A stretch of DNA of 64,000 bases from Blastocatellia bacterium (GTDB taxonomy: Bacteria > Acidobacteriota > Blastocatellia > UBA7656 > JADIYM01). The notes beneath the pieces were generated by a model. It did not search any database, was not told the origin of the DNA, and saw only the letters and a program-made list of their open reading frames with translations. The DNA is taken from assembly GCA_016705245.1 (NCBI GenBank), contig JADIYM010000018.1:1-64000 (forward strand), given 5' to 3'. Both the position numbers and the translations under genes were made by a program. Positions 46,249 to 55,084 of the stretch are shown in pieces; the stretch's first letter is position 1, and every line of letters starts with the position of its first letter.

Positions 46249-49200
46249 ATGCCAGCAGGTGTTCGACGATCCGCCCGCGCCGTGCTCGCCGCTCAGCGTC
46301 GCGATACTCCTGATTCTCGCGATTCCAAGCACGACTATACCCGTGGGCGGGACCGCCGCTCGGGAATCGCCAGCCGCCGCGCCCGCGCCCTCCAGCTTTG
46401 AGGCCGAGGCGATGCGGTCGATCTCCGAGCGCGAGTACGAGGCGACGGACGCCGGCGAAGGACTTCAGGCCCCGAACCGCGCCAACGACCTCCGCACCTA
46501 CTTCGAGCCTGAGGGGGCAAGGGTCGTCGACCGCGACGGTGGTGCGGCCGACCTCGCGCGGTTGCGCACGGTCTCGGTCGGGACGCGCATTGTTGGCAAG
46601 GGCGAAGTCGTCGCCGACGGCGCCCGCGTCGAGGTGCGCCGGCCAGGCGTCGTCGAGTGGTTCGAGAACACAGAGCGAGGCCTCGAGCACGGCTGGACGC
46701 TCTCGGAGCGCCCACCTGGCGAGGGATCGCTCGCCATCGAGGTCGCCTTCGACGCCCCAATCCGACTCGAGGGCGACCGCGCCATCGTCGACGCCGGCGG
46801 CCGGCTGCTCGAGTATGGCGGGCTCGCCGCGTGGGACGCGGCGGGTGCGACGCTCGCGGCGAGACTGGAGGAGGCGGGCGGGGACCGCCTTCGCATCGTC
46901 GTCGACGACGTCGGGGCCGAGTACCCGATTACGGTCGACCCGACCCTCTCGTCGCCCGTCTTCGCGACACTTCTAGGCGACCAAGCGTCTTGTGCGATGG
47001 GCTCGGACGTTTCTGGCGCAGGCGACGTCAACAACGACGGCTTCGACGACATCATCGTCGGGGCAAGCCTCTACGACGCGGGGTCGGCAGATGAAGGCGC
47101 GGCGTTCATCTTCCTCGGCGGCCCGAACGGGATCTCGCTGCCGGCCGCAACGAGGCTCGAGTCGAACCAGACCAACGCCGCCTTCGGTCTGAGCGTCGCG
47201 GGCGCGGGGGATGTCGACAATGATGGCTACGACGACGTCATTGTCGGAGCCGACACCTACGACGCGGGTCAGACGGACGAGGGTGCGGCGTTCGTCTTCC
47301 GCGGCGGCCCGAGCGGCATTCCGAACGGCGACCCGTCGACGGCGGCCACGATCCTCGAGGTTGACCAGGTGTCGGCGAGAATCGGGATCTCGGTCGCGGG
47401 GGCCGGCGACGTCAACGACGACGGCTATGCGGACGTCCTCGTCGGCAGCGTCTTCTACGACTCGGGGCAGACGGACGAAGGCGCGGCCTTTGTCTACCTC
47501 GGCAGCGCGTCGGGGATCATCCCGACGGCAAACGCGGTGCTGAATGGCGACCAGGCGACCTCGCGCATGGGCATCTCGGTGGACGGAGCCGGCGACACGA
47601 ACGGCGACGGCTACGACGACGTGATCGTGGGCGCGCGTCTCTACGACCTCGGCCAGTTTGACGAGGGCGCGGCGTTCGTCTTCCTGGGCGGCTCGGCCGG
47701 CATCACGATCGCGAGCGCGACGGCGGCGGACGCGACGCTGGAAGGGAACCTGGCGGGCGCGCTCATGGGCGCTTCGGTCGCATCGGCGGGCGACCTCAAC
47801 AACGACGGCTTCGCGGACGTCGTCGTCGGGGCGAATGCGTACAATGCGGGCCAGTCGAACGAGGGAGCAGCGTTCGTCTTCCTGGGCGGGGCGGCGGGCG
47901 TTGGCAACGGCGGCCCGACCTCCGCCGACACCTTCCTGCAGTCGAACCAGATCGACGGCCAGCTTGGCACCTCCGTCGCGGGCGCAGGCGACGTCAACGG
48001 GGACGGTTACGACGATCTCCTCGTCGGCGCGCGCGTCATGAATTTGGGCACTCCCCAGGAGGGCGGAGTATTCCTCTATTTCGGCGGCGCGTCGGGCGTG
48101 CCGAGCGAGATCACGATCAGCAGTGGGCCGACCATACTTCAACAGGACCAGGCCCTGGCATTCTTCGGCACTTCGGTGGCAGGGGTCGGCGACGTCAACG
48201 GCGACGGGTACTCGGACGTCGTCGCCAGCGCGCCAGGTTACAACGGCATAGGGGCTGCCTTCGTCTATCTCGGCCAGGCGCGTGGCCTGCAGGGGTTCCC
48301 CAAGCCAGACACGGTGACACGCTCGGGTCAGGCGGAGAGCGGCTTCGGAAGTGTCGCGGGAGCTGGCGACGTCAACGCGGACGGGTACGCGGACATCATC
48401 GTCGGGGCAGGCAGCTACGACGCGGGACAGACCAACGAAGGGGCGGCGTTCATCTTCCACGGTGGACCGAATGGCATCCCCGTCGGCGACCCATCGGTCG
48501 CCGCCACCTTTCTCCAGGGTAATCAGGCTGGCGCCTTCTTCGGCCTCTCCGTGGCCGGAGCGGGAGACGTCAACTCCGACGGCTACGCGGACGTCGTCGT
48601 CGGGTCGAATTGGACATCGGGACAGCCCGCAGAGGGCGCGGCGTTCGTCTTCCACGGCGGCCCCTCAGGGATCGCGAACGGCTCGCCTGCTACTGCCGCG
48701 GCCATCCTGCAAGCCGATCAAGACGACTCCTCGTTCAGCGCGGGCGTCGCGAGCGCGGGCGACGTCAACAACGACGGCTACGACGACGTCATCGTCGGCG
48801 CGCGCCTCTACGACATCGGGCAGACGGACGCAGGCGCGGCCTTTGTCTTTCACGGTGGGCCGGAAGGTGTCGAAAACGGCACTCCAGCCAACGCCGACGC
48901 CTTCCTGGGGATTTTTCAGAACGACTACTTCGGCAGTGTCGTTGGGGAGCGGGGGATACGAACGGAGACGGATACGACGACGCCGTTGTCACCGCGAGTT
49001 TTCCCAACGGCACGCAGAGCGTCCACGTCTATCTCGGAAGCTTCGGCGGACTCGCCTCGACGGCGACGACGACTCTTAACAGCGGACAGTCGTTAGCGAG
49101 CCTGGACGACGTCGCGAGCGCGGGCGACGTCAACGCCGACGGATATGCCGATATCGTGGTTGGATCGTACTTGTTCGATGGGAGCAGGATTGACGACGGC

Positions 49201-50376
49201 GCCGCATTCGTCATCCACGGCGGACCATCCGGGATTCCGAGCGGCTCGATAGCCACAGTCGCCGACACCTCGATCTTCTCGGGCCAGGCGGGCTCCTTAT
49301 TCGGCATCGAGGTCGCCACCGCGAGCGACGTCAACAACGACGGCTACGACGACATCCTCGTCGGCGCCGACAATTACGTCGACAACATCCGGCGGACGGT
49401 ATTCGTGTTTCTGGGCGGCCCAGCTGGCATCGTGGCCACGGGACCCCGCGATGCCGCCGCGACGCTCGTTGCGCCAGTGGGGCCAGGGTTCGCCTACAGC
49501 GTCGAGCTCGACGCGGCCGGCGACGTCAACGGAGATGGTTTCGACGACGTCGTCGTCGGCCTTGCGAATTATGACGGGACGATCGTGAACGAGGGCGGTG
49601 CGTTCGTCTACTACCTTTCGACTCCGGATGTCCCCGCGGGAGCCGGCACCGACACGGTCGGGATCTACGTCGGGTCGACGGGCGCGTGGTTTCTTCGCAA
49701 CTCGAACGCCTCTGGCGGAGCGGACGTCGTCTTCGGCTACGGTCCGGCAGGCCTTGGCTGGACACCCCTTGCCGGCGACTGGAACGGCGACGGGAGCTCG
49801 ACGATCGGTCTCTACAACCCGGCGAACGGCTTCTTCTTCCTTCGCAACGACAACTCGCCCGGTCCTGCCGATACATTTTTCGGCTTCGGGCCAGGGGGCC
49901 TCGGGTGGCTTCCGCTCGTCGGCGACTGGGACGGCGATGGCGACGACACCGTCGGCCTCTACAGCCCATCGAACGGTTTCTTCTTTCTTCGAAACTCGAA
50001 CGCACCGGGAGGGGCCGACGTGACGTTCGGTTTCGGTCCGGGTGGCCTCGGCTGGGCGCCGATCGTCGGCGACTGGGATGGCGACGGCACGGACACGATC
50101 GGGCTCTACAGCCCATCGAATGGCTTCTTCTTTCTGCGCAACCAGAACGCGCCCGGCGCCGCCGACCTCACTTTCGGCTTCGGGCCGGGCGGGCTCGGGT
50201 GGCTGCCGCTTGCCGGCGACTGGGACGGCGATGGCGACGTGACGGTCGGTCTCTATGAGCCGTCGAGCGGCTTCTTCTTCCTGCGAAACCAGAACGCGCC
50301 GGGTGCCGCCGATCTGGTGTTCGGCTACGGCCCGGCAAACGTCACCCCGCTCGTCGGCGACTGGGACGGGCAATAG
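46249..50376 (+). CDS. Very large secreted FG-GAP repeat protein, frameshifted
   Basis: About 1,375 residues. The ATG at 46249 has a strong AAGGAGG (46235-46241). The hydrophobic signal (LSVAILLILAIPS) is in another frame, so one base is wrong near 46290. After a 200-residue N-terminal region come 14 FG-GAP/integrin-alpha-like repeats of the form GAGDVNNDGYDDVIVGA, each with a DxNxDGxxD calcium loop. The frame breaks again near 48945-48955 in a G-rich stretch. The C-terminus has five repeats of about 49 residues (DTVGLYSPSNGFFFLRN ... FGFGPGGLGW ... GDWDGDG). These form calcium-dependent propellers on the cell surface or in the medium. Function is unknown; adhesion or matrix roles are usual for the fold. 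It lies downstream of a kinase/regulator pair. Confidence 0.88.
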
Positions 50377-50439
50377 CAATGGAGTCCTTACACACCATCA
50401 GTCGTGTGTTGGCGCACAGCAGCCGCGACTCGATTTGGA

Positions 50440-50538
50440 ATGCCGCTCGGTCAGTATCTCGGGACCAGGCGCCAGGTCGAGTTCGCAATCATCAACAGCG
50501 ACCAGACCATCATGCGGATGCCGTATTCGGCCCCGTAA
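50440..50538 (+). pseudogene. Possible small gene or gene remnant
   Basis: A 32-codon frame beginning MPLGQYLGTRRQVEFAIINS and ending in TAA, with protein-like composition. It has no clear ribosome site and lies in the 268-bp gap between the FG-GAP and ScyD-like genes. The rest of that gap holds no visible feature. It may be a relic or chance. Confidence 0.25.
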
Positions 50539-50644
50539 CGCCCGACGTCACACCGCTCTGCGGAGACGGCGAGGGATTGAAAAACGGAGTCCCCCAGAGG
50601 CGCGGAGCGCCTTTGATGGGACCCTACGAACCAGGAGGCTCACC

Positions 50645-51820
50645 GTGGTAAGAAACGCCATCGCCATCGTCGCATCGCTCGCATTCGTCCTCGCCCTCGC
50701 GCCGGCCGCGGGTGCCGGGCAGTGCCCGACGACCCCACTCGTCTCGGGGCTCAAGGGGCCGTCAAAGCTCGTCTTCAGCGCGAAGAACAACCTGCTGGTC
50801 GCCGAGTCGGGCGACGCGCTCAACGCCGGCCGCGTCTCGATCGTCGACCCGGAGACGGGAGCGCGCCGCACACTCCTCGACGGCCTTCCGGCGGGTATCT
50901 CGATCGAGGGCGGCATCTCGGGCCCCTCGGGGCTCGCCGTCCGCGGCCGTTCGCTCTACGTCACGATCGGCGCCGGCGACGGCGTCCTCGTCGGCCCGGC
51001 CCCGGGCAGCGAGCTCGCCAACCCGAATCCGTCGTCGCCGATCGTGAGCTCCGTGCTCGAAGTGAAGTTCAGTGCCTCGGTCGAGAAGAAGACCGCGGGC
51101 TTTACGCTCACCCCCGATCAGCACGCGGACCTGGCGGCGGGCCAGACCGTCCGGCTCAAGAATCGCGGCAAGGACAAGATCACCGTCCGGCTCGTGGCCG
51201 ATTTTGCCAACTTCGTGCCGAACCCGCGCCCCGACGTTCCCGACAACGTCCGCTCGTCGAACCCGCACGCCGTCGAGGTCGTCGGCAACGCGCTCTACGT
51301 CGCCGACGCCAGCTTGAACAAGATCGAGCGCGTCGACATCGCCACGGGCGCAACGACGACGCTCGCGACGCTGGGCCAGCTCCCGAACACGCTTCCCTTC
51401 GGCCCGCCGATGGTCGACGCGGTCCCCGACAACGTCCACCTGTTCGACGGCAGTCTGCTCGTCACCCAGCTCTCGGGCTTCCCATTCGGTCCGGGCGCGT
51501 CGCGCGTGAGCCGCATCGACCTGACGTCGGGTGCCGAGACCCCCTTCATCACCGGGCTCACGACCGCAATCGACGTCCTCGCCGTCGAGGGCCAGGGCGC
51601 GGCGGCCGACCAGTACTACGTCCTCGAGTTCAGCTCCAACCTGATCGGCGACCCACCGGGCCCCGGCCGGCTGCTGCGCTTCGACGATCCGGCGGGCGAG
51701 CCCGAGGTCCTCGTCGAGTGCCTCGTCTCGCCGACGAGCATGGTGCGCGACGCGCGCACGGGCGACATCTACATCGCTCAGATCTTCACCGGGCAGATCG
51801 TCGTCGTCGCAGCGAACTGA
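50645..51820 (+). CDS. ScyD/ScyE-family secreted protein
   Basis: About 391 residues. The start is GTG at 50645, decided by AGGAGG at 50633-50638. The signal peptide is VRNAIAIVASLAFVLALAP. The body matches the ScyD/ScyE group of six-bladed propellers: LVSGLKGPSKLVFSAKNNLL, SGPSGLAVRGRSLYVTIGAG, NPHAVEVVGNALYVADASLN and VSPTSMVRDARTGDIYIAQI. In cyanobacteria members lie in scytonemin clusters, but most homologues elsewhere have no known role and no pigment is implied here. The gene may be co-expressed with the upstream FG-GAP gene. Confidence 0.8.
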   Translation: MVRNAIAIVASLAFVLALAPAAGAGQCPTTPLVSGLKGPSKLVFSAKNNLLVAESGDALNAGRVSIVDPETGARRTLLDGLPAGISIEGGISGPSGLAVRGRSLYVTIGAGDGVLVGPAPGSELANPNPSSPIVSSVLEVKFSASVEKKTAGFTLTPDQHADLAAGQTVRLKNRGKDKITVRLVADFANFVPNPRPDVPDNVRSSNPHAVEVVGNALYVADASLNKIERVDIATGATTTLATLGQLPNTLPFGPPMVDAVPDNVHLFDGSLLVTQLSGFPFGPGASRVSRIDLTSGAETPFITGLTTAIDVLAVEGQGAAADQYYVLEFSSNLIGDPPGPGRLLRFDDPAGEPEVLVECLVSPTSMVRDARTGDIYIAQIFTGQIVVVAAN

Positions 51821-51910
51821 GGGCGGTCCGCGGGCGTGCTCGTGGAGGCGGCCGCACGCGACGCGCGCCGCCTCCCACCCCAATGGTCGTCTATACCTCC
51901 ACGCCTTCAC

Positions 51911-51990
51911 ACCTCCGTGGCTCCGTGTCTCTGCGTCTCTGTGTGCGAAGCGTCTTAAGAGCTCCGCACACAGAGGCACGGAGGCACGCA
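51911..51990. repeat. Family D hairpin repeat, copy D3
   Basis: ACCTCCGTGGCTCCGTGTCT at the left, core GTGTGCGAAGCGTCTTAAGA then GCTCCGCACAC, and CACGGAGGCACG words at the right. It lies between convergent genes; nothing else is seen in 51821-52044. Confidence 0.85.
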
Positions 51991-52044
51991 GGCGCCGCTC
52001 GAGGCACGAAGGCCCGCAAGCCCCTCGACACGCTCATCGAGCCA

Positions 52045-53994
52045 TCAGCCGGGGAGGTTCAATCGCTTCGCCAGATCGACGAAGCGCGGATCCTCGCGCA
52101 CGGCGTCCCACTTAGGGTCCGCGCCGAGGAAGATCATGTGGACGTCTCGCTCGCCGTAGCCCCGTTCGAGCCACCTGAAGACCTCGTCCGATCGACCCAA
52201 TCCCAGATGGACCATCGCCACGTTGTAAGGGGGGACGTATTGTCGGCCCTCGAGCGCTTGCAGTTCGGCGAGCGCGCGCTCGGCCTCGCCCCGCCGTCCT
52301 GACACGGCGTCGGTATAACCGGCCAGCGAGATCGCTTCGGAGTTGCCCCCCGAGAACTCTCTCGCCTTCTGAAAGGCCTCGAGCGCATCGTCATAGCGGC
52401 CCTCGCGCTCGAGGTTCTTGCCGAGCATGAGCTGCCCGATCCAGAAGCCAGGGTCCACTTCGAGGATCCTGTTTGCGTGGTCGATCCCCTGCGGGTACCG
52501 GCGCGCGTGGAAGAGGAACTGCCCCTTGAGCGCACCGAGGAAGGGCGAGAGTGGCTCGAGCTTGAGCGCGCGATCCGCCGCCGTCAGTGCCTCGTCGTCA
52601 CGCCCGAGGATCGACATCAGGTGGGCATAGCCGAGGTGCGCAAGCGGATCGTTCGGGTTGATCTCAATGGCAAGTCGGAACTCTTGCTCGGCCCCTCCCC
52701 AATCCCAGTCGTAGAAGAGCGCTATCCAGCCGAGCGCGGTATGAGCTTCGGCCAGCCGATCGTCGATCGCCAGGGCATCGAGCGCCGCCTTCTTCGCCTT
52801 CGGAAACGCCTCCGCCGACGGGACGTCGCTCATCATGGGCTGGGCTCGGTAGCAGTCGGCAAGCCCGGCGTACGCGAGGGCGTACGTCGGGTCGCGCTCG
52901 AGCGCTTTCTGGAAATACTGAGCGGCCTGCGCACTGCCCTCGCGCGTCCTCTTGTTCCAGAAGAAACGGCCCTTCAGGTAGAGCTCATAGGCTTCCGCAT
53001 CCGCGGTGTACCGTTTCGCCAGAAACGCTCGCTCATCGCTCGTCAGTTTGACCGCCAGCTCGCCGACAACGTGCTCGGAGATCGCGTCTTGCACGTCGAA
53101 GATGTCGCTGAACCTGCCGTCGAACTGTCCCACCCAGAGCGTCGTGGCATCGGCGACCCGAATGAGTCGAGCGGTGACCCTGATGCGATCGCCCGATCGC
53201 TGGATGGTTCCGTCGAGGACCGCCTCCACGCCCAGTTCGCGGCCAGCGGCCACCGGGTCGGCTGCGACGTCGCCGTATTTGCGCACGGAGCTGATCGGTA
53301 GAACGGTGATTTCCCTGCTGTGGCTGAGCTTGGTGATCAGCGCATCGGCGACGCCGAGCTCGAGTGCCTCGTCACGGTTCTCGGGAACGAGCGGCTTGAA
53401 CGGAAGGATGGCGACGGACCTGATCGGCGGCGCGACGGGCGTTCTCGACTGCGCACGCCAGAGGGCCACCGCGCCGACGCTCAAAAGGGTGACAAGCGCC
53501 GCGGCGAGCGCGACACCCCACACGCGACGCCGCGTCCGCCCGGCAGGCGTGAGCGGCAGTAGCGGGTCAGCCGGTACGACGTCCTCCTGCAGCGACTCGG
53601 ACTCGGGGAGTTCCGGTACTGCGCTCTCAATCACGCCGCCGCTGGCAAGCAGCGTCACGTCGGCGACGAACCGATACCCGCGCCCCGGCACCGTCGCGAT
53701 GAATCGGTGCTCGCTCGGGCGCTCCCCCAGCACGGCTCGCAGTCGGCTGATGTTCTGGCCGAGGTTGTTCTCCTCGACGACTGTGTCGGGCCAGATCGCC
53801 GACATCAGCTCGTCCTTGGACAGGACCTTGCCCCGATGCTCGACGAGGTAGACGAGCGTTTCGAAGACCTTAGGCGTGAGGGCTACCGGCTCGCCGCCCC
53901 GAAGCAGCATGCGTCTTGAAGTGTCCAGGTGGAATTCCCCGAACCGATAGCTGGGCGATTTTGACTCGTCCACGCGAGTGTCAAGAGTTTTCAA
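52045..53994 (-). CDS. Winged-helix (OmpR/CadC-type) transcriptional regulator with TPR domain
   Basis: About 649 residues. The N-terminal Trans_reg_C DNA-binding domain reads YRFGEFHLDTSRRMLLRGGE, KVLSKDELMSAIWPDTVVEE and FIATVPGRGYRFVADV. One transmembrane helix follows (VWGVALAAALVTLLSVGAVA), then a periplasmic part with the adenylate-cyclase-associated segment SVAILPFKPLVPENRDEALE and about eight TPRs. Such one-component membrane regulators are abundant in Acidobacteriota. The start used is TTG at 53994; an ATG at 54004 would be in frame if one A of its six-A run were an error, giving MKNLKTLDT. It is divergent from a small secreted protein, its likely target. Confidence 0.88.
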   Translation of the reverse strand: MKTLDTRVDESKSPSYRFGEFHLDTSRRMLLRGGEPVALTPKVFETLVYLVEHRGKVLSKDELMSAIWPDTVVEENNLGQNISRLRAVLGERPSEHRFIATVPGRGYRFVADVTLLASGGVIESAVPELPESESLQEDVVPADPLLPLTPAGRTRRRVWGVALAAALVTLLSVGAVALWRAQSRTPVAPPIRSVAILPFKPLVPENRDEALELGVADALITKLSHSREITVLPISSVRKYGDVAADPVAAGRELGVEAVLDGTIQRSGDRIRVTARLIRVADATTLWVGQFDGRFSDIFDVQDAISEHVVGELAVKLTSDERAFLAKRYTADAEAYELYLKGRFFWNKRTREGSAQAAQYFQKALERDPTYALAYAGLADCYRAQPMMSDVPSAEAFPKAKKAALDALAIDDRLAEAHTALGWIALFYDWDWGGAEQEFRLAIEINPNDPLAHLGYAHLMSILGRDDEALTAADRALKLEPLSPFLGALKGQFLFHARRYPQGIDHANRILEVDPGFWIGQLMLGKNLEREGRYDDALEAFQKAREFSGGNSEAISLAGYTDAVSGRRGEAERALAELQALEGRQYVPPYNVAMVHLGLGRSDEVFRWLERGYGERDVHMIFLGADPKWDAVREDPRFVDLAKRLNLPG

Positions 53995-54030
53995 GTTTTT
54001 TCATGTTGATTCTAAAGACTTTCAGAGCCT
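53981..54030. promoter_or_regulatory. Phased TC-starting direct repeats, candidate binding site
   Basis: Consecutive 10-bp units TCAAGAGTTT, TCAAGTTTTT, TCATGTTGAT, TCTAAAGACT lie between the divergent winged-helix regulator and the secreted protein. OmpR-type proteins bind direct repeats of 10-11 bp, so autoregulation is plausible but unproven. Confidence 0.35.
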
Positions 54031-54100
54031 CGACGGAAGAGCATCGTCGCTGTCGGGCCAGTACGGGCCCCGACGAATCGCAGGCAATGGAGGAAGGTTA

Positions 54101-54589
54101 ATGAAGTCGAGAATCTGGAAGTCAGTCAGTGTCGTCGCGCTCGTGGCGATGTTTGCCTTCGTTGGAACGGTTCCCAGCACGTCCGCGGGGCCGGGTAAGG
54201 CTGGGAAGCTCGAGGGGACGTGGCTCGTCGAGATCACGATTCGGAACTGCCAGACGGGCGACGCGGTGGCGCCTCCGTTCGTCTCGCTGCTCACGTTCTC
54301 TCGCGGCGGAACGCTCACCGAGAGCACTTCACGCTCCAGCCCATCGGTGCGCGGCTCGGGCCACGGGTCCTGGGACCGATCGAACGGGGGCGGCTATACC
54401 GCCTCGCACACGGCGTTCCTCTACAGCCCAGAGGGGGCCTGGACGGGTATGCAGAAGGTCACGCAGACCATCACGATCGGGGCTGATCCGAACGTGTTCG
54501 AGGCGGATGCGATGAGCCAGGTTACCGACACCAGTGGGAACGTGGTCATGTCGGGGTGCTCCTCCGCGGTCGGCCACCGCCTCGAATGA
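54101..54589 (+). CDS. Small secreted protein, unknown function
   Basis: 162 residues. The ATG at 54101 follows GGAGGAAGG. The signal peptide is MKSRIWKSVSVVALVAMFAF, cleaved near STSAGPG. The mature part begins KLEGTWLVEITIRNC and includes LLTFSRGGTLTESTSR and a GSGHGSWDR turn. The alternating strands and Gly turns suggest a small beta-barrel, lipocalin-like; this is only a shape guess. Two Cys (in IRNCQTG and MSGCSSA) could form a disulfide. It is divergent from the winged-helix/TPR regulator, a pairing seen repeatedly in Acidobacteriota. Confidence 0.8.
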   Translation: MKSRIWKSVSVVALVAMFAFVGTVPSTSAGPGKAGKLEGTWLVEITIRNCQTGDAVAPPFVSLLTFSRGGTLTESTSRSSPSVRGSGHGSWDRSNGGGYTASHTAFLYSPEGAWTGMQKVTQTITIGADPNVFEADAMSQVTDTSGNVVMSGCSSAVGHRLE

Positions 54590-54603
54590 AGCGAAGCTAG
54601 TCC

Positions 54604-54685
54604 GCCTCCGTGCCTCCGTGCCTCTGTGTGCGCAGCGTCTGAAGAGCTACGCACGCAGAAGCACGGAGCCACGAAGACACGGAGG
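54604..54685. repeat. Family D hairpin repeat, copy D4
   Basis: GCCTCCGTGCCTCCGTGCCT and complementary words around the core TGTGTGCGCAGCGTCTGAAG and GCTACGCACGCA. It follows the stop of the small secreted protein gene. Confidence 0.8.
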
Positions 54686-54762
54686 TACCGCTCGAGGATA
54701 CGTAAGGCCGGCAAGCCATTCCTTGACGGTCGCCAAAGCGACGGCTACAGTCCTGCCTTCGT

Positions 54763-54841
<79 letters not shown>

Positions 54842-54854
54842 TGAGATCGTCGAG

Positions 54855-54882
54855 AGCCGCCGCGCTGGCGGCTTTCGCGTTT
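54855..54882 (+). terminator. Intrinsic terminator after tRNA-Pro
   Basis: Stem AGCCGCC / GGCGGCT with loop GCGCT, followed by TTCGCGTTT. It ends 15 bases after the tRNA 3' end. Confidence 0.7.
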
Positions 54883-54947
54883 ACGGAAGCCGGGGAACCC
54901 GCTCCTTACTGCTCGCGGTACTAATCCCGACAGACGAACCTTGGCCA

Positions 54948-55070
54948 ATTGCGCGAAGCGCCTTGGAGTTCGGCGCGTAGCGCCGCTCTGGATCGTCGTT
55001 CAGTAGCGCCAATCGCCGGGGAATCCAAAGCGGCGATTCACGCCGCACTCCCAGGCGCTTCGCGCAATGC
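54948..55070. repeat. Family B palindrome, copy B3
   Basis: Outer arms TTGCGCGAAGCGC / GCGCTTCGCGCAA; inner arms CGGCGCGTAGCGCCG / CGGCGATTCACGCCG with ATCCAAAG next to the inner arm. It lies between the tRNA and the convergent DUF4388 gene. Confidence 0.85.
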
Positions 55071-55084
55071 CCTGGAGACGGCGG

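Noticed and set aside
46973..48655. Minus-strand open frame of about 560 codons
   Set aside because: Shadow of the FG-GAP repeats; its own repeats simply mirror the coding repeats on the plus strand.
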